DNA of 8,089 nucleotides from Deltaproteobacteria bacterium. Lineage in GTDB: Bacteria; Myxococcota_A; JAADFL01. Positions 1-5,872 of this stretch are shown in pieces. The translations under genes were made by a program, and so were the position numbers. How positions within the stretch are numbered: position 1 is the stretch's first letter; each line of letters opens with the position of its first letter. Under the pieces are notes generated by a model that had not been told where the DNA came from, ran no database searches, and saw only the letters and a list, made by a program, of their open reading frames with translations. The stretch is from NCBI GenBank assembly GCA_013152945.1, contig JAADFL010000036.1, forward strand, positions 1 through 8,089, written 5' to 3'.

Positions 1-27
1 CTTTTCATCGAACAAAAAAACTGAGGG

Positions 28-57
28 CTGGCATCGTTTCCGTTAATACGATATAAA
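28..57 (+). promoter_or_regulatory. Candidate sigma-70-type promoter for the HMGS-like/thiolase operon
   Basis: A -10-like box TATAAA (52-57, 5 of 6 consensus positions) lies 18 bases downstream of a -35-like box CTGGCA (28-33, 4 of 6). Transcription would begin near base 64, leaving a leader of about 50 bases before the start codon at 114. This is the only good candidate in the 113 bases before the operon. It is a consensus match only, and the operon could also be read from further upstream, outside the window. Confidence 0.4.
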
Positions 58-100
58 ATCGACTCGATGTTGCGGTTACAACAAAGGCTTCATTTTTCAT

Positions 101-108
101 GGAGGAAG
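101..108 (+). promoter_or_regulatory. Ribosome binding site that fixes the start of the HMGS-like gene
   Basis: A strong Shine-Dalgarno sequence, GGAGGAAG, lies 5 bases before the ATG at 114. A second in-frame ATG at 99 overlaps this element and has no good ribosome binding site of its own. The ATG at 114 also opens the protein as MAGIVSLGVYVP, the usual beginning of the HMGS/ketoacyl-synthase-III fold. The start at 114 is therefore preferred over 99. Confidence 0.8.
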
Positions 109-113
109 AAAGA

Positions 114-1604
114 ATGGCGGGAATAGTTTCTCTAGGTGTGTACGTGCCTCGCCTTAGGCTCGAACGGGCGGCTGTTTACAAGGCAATGGGATGGTACAGC
201 CCGTTTACCGCATCTTTGGCCAGGGGCCAAAAGTCTGTTGCTTACTATGATGAAGACAGCATAACCATGGCTGTTGCAGCAGGCCTTGAATGCCTGATCG
301 GCGCCGATCGGAAAAAAGTGGACCGTCTATACCTGGCGTCGACAACGCTTCCATACCAGGAACGCCAGAACGGGGCACTGTTAAGCCAGGCACTTGACCT
401 GAAAGACGATATCGCGGCCTTTGACATTACAGGCACGGTTTCTTCCGGCTTATCAGCCTTGGTGGATGCCCTGGATGTAGTTTCATCAGCCGATCGGGAT
501 TCGTACGCACTCGTATGCAGTTCGGATTGCAGGCTGGGCAAGCCGGGAAGCCAGCAGGAACATCTCTTCGGGGACGGAGGAGCTTCGTTTCTAGTTGGTA
601 ACGGTGATGACGTAAAGGCCGAGGTAAAGGGCACATACTCTATTACGGCGGATTTTCCCGACCGAAGACGTGCCCCGGCGGATCGATTCGACAAGACATG
701 GGAAGAACGTTGGATCCGGGATGCCGGCCTTTCAAAGCTGATACCTGCCGTTGTAAATGGATTGCTGGACAAGGCTGGAATTGAGCCAGGGCAGGTAGAT
801 AAGCTGGTAATGCCCGTGTCCTCGAGACTTGCGGGAAGTCTTGCGACCCGTATGGGAATAAGTTCAAAGTCAGTGCAGGACGACCTGGTTGCCACAATCG
901 GGGATACAGGATCCGCCTATTCTTCCATGATACTCTGTGGAGCGCTGGAAAAAGCAAAGACAGGCGACAAGGTCGTTGCAGTATCTTTCGGCTCGGGAGC
1001 CAAGGCCGTGTTGTTCGAGGTAAAGGAACCACTGGCATCCAAGGGCAAGGGCCTGTCACGGTCGATCGCGCATGGCATTGCTCTTACAGACTACCAAAAA
1101 TATTGCACCTTCAGGGAAATAGGCCCCAGGGAGGTAGGCATCAGGGCCGAGGCACAACCGGCCACGGCCTTTTCCGTTCTCTGGAGAGAGCGCAAGACCG
1201 TGTTCGGATTCTATGGCACCAAGTGCAGAAAATGCGGCACACCACAGTTCCCTCCCCAGAGAATATGCGCCAACCCGGAGTGCGGTGTGGTCGATGAGAT
1301 GGAGCCATACAGATTTGCCGAAAAGATTGCAGAAGTATTCACCTATACCGGTGACATGCTGGCGGTCAGTCCCGAGCCTCCCCAGATCTACGGCATAGTG
1401 GACTTTGAAGGAGGAGGCAGGGCCTGGTTGGACTTTACCGATTGCAGGCTGGAAGATCTCAGGGTGGGGATGCCGGTTCGTATGACCTTCAGGCGTAAAT
1501 ACAATGATCCCCATCGTTCAATCTCCGGCTATTTCTGGAAGGCGGTACCCATAATAGAGAACGCCTATAAAGAAAAAGAAGAGGAGGAACAAGCTCATGG
1601 CTGA
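114..1604 (+). CDS. HMG-CoA-synthase-like protein fused to a zinc-ribbon/OB-fold DUF35 domain
   Basis: The protein has 496 residues from ATG 114. Residues 1 to about 305 form a thiolase-superfamily module of the HMG-CoA synthase/KAS III type: the N-terminal strand MAGIVSLGVYVP, the GDGGAS loop at 153-158 and the GSG motif at 293-295 are visible. Residues about 350-475 are a DUF35 domain: a zinc ribbon with Cys371, Cys374, Cys385 and Cys390, followed by an OB-fold with GIVDFEGGGRAWLDF at 427-441. In archaea, separate DUF35 and HMGS proteins form a complex with acetoacetyl-CoA thiolase. Here the two are one polypeptide and the thiolase gene follows with an 8-base overlap, so a stable complex is likely. 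The oddity is that the HMGS catalytic Glu, Cys and His all appear to be missing, because T77, V109 and V232 fall at or near those places. No Cys lies between residues 60 and 135 and no His between 150 and 320. I therefore do not call it an HMG-CoA synthase. It is probably a structural or CoA-binding partner of the thiolase. The family call is strong and the role is inferred. Confidence 0.88.
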   Translation: MAGIVSLGVYVPRLRLERAAVYKAMGWYSPFTASLARGQKSVAYYDEDSITMAVAAGLECLIGADRKKVDRLYLASTTLPYQERQNGALLSQALDLKDDIAAFDITGTVSSGLSALVDALDVVSSADRDSYALVCSSDCRLGKPGSQQEHLFGDGGASFLVGNGDDVKAEVKGTYSITADFPDRRRAPADRFDKTWEERWIRDAGLSKLIPAVVNGLLDKAGIEPGQVDKLVMPVSSRLAGSLATRMGISSKSVQDDLVATIGDTGSAYSSMILCGALEKAKTGDKVVAVSFGSGAKAVLFEVKEPLASKGKGLSRSIAHGIALTDYQKYCTFREIGPREVGIRAEAQPATAFSVLWRERKTVFGFYGTKCRKCGTPQFPPQRICANPECGVVDEMEPYRFAEKIAEVFTYTGDMLAVSPEPPQIYGIVDFEGGGRAWLDFTDCRLEDLRVGMPVRMTFRRKYNDPHRSISGYFWKAVPIIENAYKEKEEEEQAHG

Positions 1605-2799
1605 TGGAATAAAAAACAAGGTTGCAATCGTAGGTATGGGCTGTACTCATTTCGGCGAACTATGGAACAAGAGCGCGGATGACTTGATGGTCGATGCGTT
1701 TACCGAGGCCCTGGAAGACTCGGGTATAGAAAAAAAAGACCTCGAGTCCGCTTTCCTGTCGGTATGTTTCGACGAGGTAAACGTTGGTAAGAGTGCGATG
1801 CCGCTTTCCAAAGCCTTGAAACTGCCGTTCCTGCCCGTGTCGCGGGTGGAGAATTTCTGTGCCAGCGGGACGGATGGTTTCCGGTACGCATGTTATGCCG
1901 TGGCATCAGGGGCATGTGACATTGCACTTGCACTCGGCGTGGAGAAACTAAAGGACATCGGTTACGGTGGATTGCCCGACTTCGGCCAGGCAATGGGTAC
2001 GCTCAACAGGATGATCCATCCAAATGTAACCGCACCCGGCGCCTTTGCAATGATGGCTACCAGGTATTTCGACAGATATGGCCTCGATCCTGACGAAGGC
2101 AAGGAAACCATCGGTAAGATATCTGTAAAAAGCCACAGGGCCGGTGCAAAAAATCCGAAAGCCCACTTGAGGAAAGAGATTACACTTGAACAAGTGATGA
2201 AATCACCCATTGTTTCCTGGCCGTTGGGCCTATACGATTGCTGTGGTGTAAGTGACGGCGCTGCCTGCGCCATTGTTGCCAGTCCGGAAGTTGCAAAAAA
2301 AATCAGGCCTGACCCGATATGGGTGAAGGCCCTCCAGATATCCGCGACCTCGGGTGAAGAACTCACTTTTTCAAAATGGGACGGCGCTCATGTGGAAACT
2401 ACCTACAGGGCCGGCCAAAAGGCCTATAAAGAAGCCGGTATCAGCGATCCCCGAAATGAATTGAGCGTGCTCGAGGTACACGACTGTTTTTCCATCACAG
2501 AACTTACAATCTATGAAGACCTGCAGATATCTCCCAGGGGGCATGCAAAGGAAGATATAGATTCAGGCTTCTATGAACTGGACGGCCCTTTGCCATGTCA
2601 ATCCGACGGCGGCCTCAAATGCTTCGGCCATCCAATAGGAGCTTCCGGCCTTCGTATGATTTACGAAGTTTACAAGCAGTTGCAACAAAAGGCGGATAAT
2701 AGACAGATCAAAAATCCGCGTATGGGACTTACTCACAACCTTGGAGGGTTTCCGGGCATGAGTGTCTGCTCTGTGGCCATTTTCGGAAACGAAAAATAG
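1597..2799 (+). CDS. SCP-x-type thiolase (acetyl-CoA acetyltransferase family)
   Basis: This 400-residue cytoplasmic thiolase has the usual length for the SCP-x-like branch. The nucleophile is Cys88 in ENFCASGTDG. His295 lies in VHDCF and His345 in CFGHPIGASG, the two His motifs expected of an active enzyme, and HNLGG at 380-384 closes the active site. Such enzymes cleave 3-oxoacyl-CoA with CoA or run the reverse Claisen condensation; the natural substrate cannot be read from the sequence. The ATG at 1597 has a Shine-Dalgarno GGAGG at 1583-1587 inside the end of the preceding gene. The 8-base overlap implies translational coupling with the HMGS-like/DUF35 protein. Thiolases that partner DUF35 proteins include archaeal acetoacetyl-CoA thiolase and BbsB of anaerobic toluene degradation. 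The downstream gene is convergent, so the operon ends here as far as can be seen. Confidence 0.93.
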   Translation: MADGIKNKVAIVGMGCTHFGELWNKSADDLMVDAFTEALEDSGIEKKDLESAFLSVCFDEVNVGKSAMPLSKALKLPFLPVSRVENFCASGTDGFRYACYAVASGACDIALALGVEKLKDIGYGGLPDFGQAMGTLNRMIHPNVTAPGAFAMMATRYFDRYGLDPDEGKETIGKISVKSHRAGAKNPKAHLRKEITLEQVMKSPIVSWPLGLYDCCGVSDGAACAIVASPEVAKKIRPDPIWVKALQISATSGEELTFSKWDGAHVETTYRAGQKAYKEAGISDPRNELSVLEVHDCFSITELTIYEDLQISPRGHAKEDIDSGFYELDGPLPCQSDGGLKCFGHPIGASGLRMIYEVYKQLQQKADNRQIKNPRMGLTHNLGGFPGMSVCSVAIFGNEK

Positions 2800-2815
2800 G
2801 ATCGTTCAACCTGAT

Positions 2816-3214
2816 TTATTTCGGCCTCTTGGCGTTTACCAATACCTTGTTTTCATCTTCGAACATGACGTACATCTTCGGGTCAGGTTCATACAATGCC
2901 AGGATGTATCCAGTCCCCAAAGTAGAATGCTCGATTAGCATGCCGGTTTCAAAAAATGCATCTGCTCTATATGGAATTCTTTCATCTTGTTGCTTTCTCT
3001 CGAGTATATCCTTGAATGTAAGCAATTTCGGATTCCTATGACTGTCTTCAAATTCGCAAACACGGATATCCATGCATGATCGACATTTCATGTGATGTAA
3101 TCCGTTTTTTTCGAAAATAACCTCATTCTTGGTGACTCTGCTGCATTTTTGACAGTGCAAGTCCAATATGGTGCCAAGTTCAAAAGTCAGAACCTCGTGT
3201 TCCTCGTCAGACAA
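2816..3214 (-). CDS. Small zinc-ribbon protein with C-terminal Tudor/SH3-like segment, function unknown
   Basis: This 132-residue protein starts at TTG 3214. An ideal AGGAGG ribosome binding site (3226-3221) lies 6 bases upstream and overlaps the stop codon of the preceding gene. The frame stays open to 3391, but that extension only overlaps the end of the upstream gene in another frame and reads as basic, low-information sequence, so it is not used. Cys21/Cys24 and Cys44/Cys47 make a CxxC-N19-CxxC zinc ribbon, with an extra Cys53. Residues 88-128 (GMLIEHSTLGTGYILALYE and on to FEDENKVLVN) resemble the small beta-barrel found at the C-terminus of UvrD/PcrA helicases and in other Tudor/KOW-like modules that contact RNA polymerase or nucleic acid. 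A transcription- or repair-associated adaptor is possible, but that is inference. I do not recognise a named family. Coupling to the long coiled-coil gene suggests the two products work together. Confidence 0.75.
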   Translation of the reverse strand: MSDEEHEVLTFELGTILDLHCQKCSRVTKNEVIFEKNGLHHMKCRSCMDIRVCEFEDSHRNPKLLTFKDILERKQQDERIPYRADAFFETGMLIEHSTLGTGYILALYEPDPKMYVMFEDENKVLVNAKRPK

Positions 3215-3220
3215 ATCAAA

Positions 3221-3226
3221 CCTCCT
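3221..3226 (-). promoter_or_regulatory. Ribosome binding site overlapping the upstream stop codon; sets a TTG start
   Basis: On the minus strand the sequence reads CTAGGAGGTTTGATTTG. The TAG stop of the 486-residue protein (3227-3225) is embedded in a perfect AGGAGG Shine-Dalgarno, followed after 6 bases by TTG at 3214-3212. Ribosomes finishing the first gene would be placed directly to begin the second. This is direct evidence for the TTG start and for coupled translation of the pair. Confidence 0.78.
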
Positions 3227-4685
3227 AGTCCTGTTCTCCCCCTGATCCCTCGTTTTCCTTTGAAGAAATATCTTCTTCTGATAAATCCACATCAATCTCG
3301 AAATCGTCCGGTTCCTCGTCAAGCTCATCGCTATATTCCGAATCCGAATCGACCTGGGCCTGCAATTCTTCTTCGTCTTCTTCATCAACAAGGTTACTGC
3401 CTATCAAGATAGGCTGTACTTCACTGTTCACGGTTTCTCCGGGATCAGGGGGTTGTGACACCTCCTGTATATCACCGCCTTGTTCCTCTTCCTCGATTTC
3501 CAAGGCCAAACCGAGAGGCAAAAATATCGAAGCCAATTCCTCCGGAAGCGAGCCAATTGATTCGACCAGCTTCTCTTTTTGCAAATAGAACTCCTCCCTT
3601 TTGCCGTCCTCCCTCTCCAATTTGAGGCACAACTCTTCCATGGCCGGGCTCCTGGCATCAATTTCCCTGATTGTCGGGGCCAGGTACTCCACTATTCTGC
3701 GCACCAGTTCCGGCGTTTGTCCCGAGTCCAAGAGTTTTTCACCTCCCAATTTCACCCAGAGTAAATCCTTTTTCTTTCCATATAGATCTTCGAGTCTCGA
3801 TAAAATCTCTTTCCAGAACATCATCAGGACTTCGACATGTTCGCTGTTCAACAAATCTTTTGAAACGGGAATCTCGCCCGCATCTTCATCCACACGCAAC
3901 AACTCGAATGAAGGAACATCGGCTTTCTTTATCCTGATAAGCAGCCCCCCTTTTTCGTCTTCAATCTTCGGGCGAATCCTGATTGCCGTTCCCACATCAT
4001 CATCAATGATCTCGAACACAAACATGTCGTCAAGCCTGACGCTCTGCACAACCGGTTCCTTTTTCAGCCATCCCTTCTTTGTCTGCACCGGTAAATCGGT
4101 CCTTCCGGAAATAAGTTCGGAAAATTTTCGAGGCTTGCTGAAAAATTCCGAAGCTCCTGTATCCAGTGAATAGCCTAACTTGATGCCGTTCAAGTCCAAA
4201 ATCTCGGAACGGCCTTCATAGTTTCCATGTGCGAGGGAACATCTCGACGCCTTGCTGCCCACTGGAAAAGAATGTACCAAGAAGAATTTCGCCAGCTCGG
4301 ACATGATATCCTGTTTCAGGGATCTTATTTCCTCCTGTGTCCTTGCTATTCTTTCCTCGACCTTGGCCTCCAGCTTACCCTTTCCGTCATCCAGGAATTT
4401 GTTAACCTGTTCCGCTGCACCGGAAGCCATTATTGAAACCACGTCCTCCGCAGATCTGCTCTCAACCACTTCTCTGAAGACTCCTTTAAGAGTTTTCTGG
4501 AGATGATCTATTTCCTGGAAAGATTCGGACAGAAAGCTCCTGTCACTCTCGATGCTTTCGAGGAGTCCCTCAATCTTGTGATGCAGGTCAAGTGCGGGCA
4601 CTGCCGCATCGATGAAATCGGACAAGAGAGCAAGGACGTTCTCTTTCAGGGGAAATTCACTTAAGTCTCCGTACAGAAATCGCAT
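3225..4685 (-). CDS. Uncharacterised coiled-coil protein with long acidic C-terminal tail
   Basis: The protein has 486 residues from ATG 4685. I chose this start because MRFLYGDLSEFPL looks like a true, conserved N-terminus; an in-frame TTG at 4748 would add 21 basic residues with little character. Residues about 30-135 are heptad-like and charged, consistent with a long helical coiled coil (for example KLEAKVEERIARTQEEI at 104-120). Residues about 140-395 look like a mixed alpha/beta body with several charged strands. From about 397 the chain is strongly acidic and low in complexity to the end. No signal peptide or membrane segment is visible, so it is probably cytoplasmic. I have seen similar FLYGD-type N-termini in hypothetical proteins of myxobacteria and related deltaproteobacteria, but I know of no assigned function. 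It is followed directly by the zinc-ribbon gene, whose ribosome binding site overlaps this stop codon. The acidic tail could bind a basic partner or mimic nucleic acid, which is speculation. Confidence 0.82.
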   Translation of the reverse strand: MRFLYGDLSEFPLKENVLALLSDFIDAAVPALDLHHKIEGLLESIESDRSFLSESFQEIDHLQKTLKGVFREVVESRSAEDVVSIMASGAAEQVNKFLDDGKGKLEAKVEERIARTQEEIRSLKQDIMSELAKFFLVHSFPVGSKASRCSLAHGNYEGRSEILDLNGIKLGYSLDTGASEFFSKPRKFSELISGRTDLPVQTKKGWLKKEPVVQSVRLDDMFVFEIIDDDVGTAIRIRPKIEDEKGGLLIRIKKADVPSFELLRVDEDAGEIPVSKDLLNSEHVEVLMMFWKEILSRLEDLYGKKKDLLWVKLGGEKLLDSGQTPELVRRIVEYLAPTIREIDARSPAMEELCLKLEREDGKREEFYLQKEKLVESIGSLPEELASIFLPLGLALEIEEEEQGGDIQEVSQPPDPGETVNSEVQPILIGSNLVDEEDEEELQAQVDSDSEYSDELDEEPDDFEIDVDLSEEDISSKENEGSGGEQD

Positions 4686-4691
4686 GGGATC

Positions 4692-4720
4692 TCTATACCC
4701 CAAGGTTGTACGTTTATCAA
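4692..4720 (-). promoter_or_regulatory. Candidate promoter for the coiled-coil/zinc-ribbon pair, possibly leaderless
   Basis: In the 119-base gap 4686-4804, the minus strand carries TTGATA (4720-4715, 5 of 6 to the -35 consensus), exactly 17 bases of spacer, then TATAGA (4697-4692, 4 of 6 to the -10 consensus). The predicted transcription start is within a base or two of the ATG at 4685, and that ATG has no clear Shine-Dalgarno sequence, so a leaderless message is possible. The rest of the gap holds an imperfect inverted repeat, TGCTGTTA and TAACAGGCA, about 27 bases apart. It lacks a T-run and is not called as a terminator. Confidence 0.4.
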
Positions 4721-4804
4721 CTTTTCTTCTTTTCCCTTCCACGAACAAGGCTGCCTGTTATGCTCTTATTTCTCAAAGCCGCCCAAGTAACAGCAAGGTA
4801 AAAA

Positions 4805-5866
4805 TCAATCTCCATCTCCACGTATGTGCTTTTCAACCATATTTGCTACAATACCCTCGATTGGCCCCTTGAGTATGCCTGCAACCAGCTTATGACCCTT
4901 AATATTCGGATGAATGGTGTCGTTCGGGCTCAATCGCAGGTCCTTCCATGTGTGGCCTGCAACCTTTCGAATCAACGGCAGGAGATCTATCGTGCTCTCT
5001 CCATTCTTTGTAAGATATTCCATCATTCGATCGTGTGTATCCTGCAGGGGATAAGGATTGAGTTCTCTCATTTCCGGCATAAGAATGAAAACCACCCTTG
5101 CTCCAACGCCGTGTGCGAGCCGGTCTATCTTGATCATCGCCTGCTTGTTCTCTTCTTCCAACCGCTTGTACATGCGAGTGCCTGGAGAGGCAAACAGCCT
5201 GAACAACCTGCGGGCAAGGGCCGAGTTCACCATAAGCCAACGATCTATTCCAAAAGGCAATGAAAATGACCACGGAATACCGTCCCTGGCCACATCTATT
5301 CTGAACAACAGGCGCATGCGGTTTTTTTCAAAAAGCACTACAGGTGTTTCGGTCAAATCGTTCGGGCCGATCACAACCAACACGAGATCCGGTTTCAAAG
5401 CGAGCCCCTTGTACGCCAAGTACCCTGCTTCCATCACCACGTTGTAACCAGGGACCCCCAGGTTCAGTACCTCCACGTTATAGCCGTCGACCGCCATGCC
5501 CTGTTCTAGAAGGCTTTCAAAGTCAGCCTCCTGCGGGCAACCGGCTCCAAATGCAACCGAATCGCCGAGCATAACTATTCTGAATGTTCCTTTCGGCTTT
5601 TCCTTGGAATATTCCCGATCCCGTAGACCCAAGCTGTTGATTCGAACATCTGCAAGCGTTCTGCCCGGCACAGGGGCAAAATACATAGGCCCGGGAGCAG
5701 GCCCGTAGATGCCGTATTTGCCGTTTGAGCCTGGCTCATTTTTGAGCATTGTCAGAACAGGCAAAGGCTCCAATCGGCGGGCAATCCATTCAGACAACGC
5801 TACTCCCAGGATGATAGAAAAAACGATCAGGAACAGCGTTAATATCAGGCGCTTTTTCAGCTTCAA
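4805..5866 (-). CDS. Membrane-anchored SGNH/GDSL-family hydrolase
   Basis: The protein has 353 residues. Residues 7-28 form one hydrophobic segment preceded by a basic KLKKR stretch, which predicts a signal anchor with the enzyme domain on the outer side of the inner membrane. The SGNH blocks are all present: block I GDSVAFG with Ser103, block II LNLGVPG with Gly137, block III IGPND with Asn169, and block V NDTIHPN with Asp316 and His319. The catalytic set is therefore intact. Family members cleave or transfer ester-linked acyl or acetyl groups, and proteins of this layout are often associated with exopolysaccharide or cell-envelope loci; the substrate here is unknown. The start is TTG at 5866, only 6 bases after the stop of the formiminotransferase-cyclodeaminase gene and with no strong ribosome binding site, so translation probably depends on the upstream gene. 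It is paralogous to the partial hydrolase at 7587-8089. Confidence 0.88.
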   Translation of the reverse strand: MKLKKRLILTLFLIVFSIILGVALSEWIARRLEPLPVLTMLKNEPGSNGKYGIYGPAPGPMYFAPVPGRTLADVRINSLGLRDREYSKEKPKGTFRIVMLGDSVAFGAGCPQEADFESLLEQGMAVDGYNVEVLNLGVPGYNVVMEAGYLAYKGLALKPDLVLVVIGPNDLTETPVVLFEKNRMRLLFRIDVARDGIPWSFSLPFGIDRWLMVNSALARRLFRLFASPGTRMYKRLEEENKQAMIKIDRLAHGVGARVVFILMPEMRELNPYPLQDTHDRMMEYLTKNGESTIDLLPLIRKVAGHTWKDLRLSPNDTIHPNIKGHKLVAGILKGPIEGIVANMVEKHIRGDGD

Positions 5867-5872
5867 TTTCTT

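Noticed and set aside
245-895. 216-codon open frame on the minus strand opposite the HMGS-like gene
   Set aside because: The protein is Ser/Arg-rich and low in information, typical of the reverse strand of a real gene; no motif or ribosome binding site supports it.
114-1604. Calling the first gene a true HMG-CoA synthase of the mevalonate pathway
   Set aside because: The catalytic residues appear to be absent and no mevalonate-pathway neighbours are present, so only the fold relationship is claimed.
2780-2795. Small hairpin TTTTCG-GAAA-CGAAAA at the end of the thiolase gene, considered as a terminator
   Set aside because: The stem is short and AT-rich, sits inside the coding sequence, and has no T-run after it on either strand. 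No convincing terminator is seen between the convergent genes.
3601-4173. 190-codon plus-strand open frame opposite the coiled-coil gene
   Set aside because: It is Ser/Phe-rich with no domain and lies inside a better-supported minus-strand gene, so it is a shadow.
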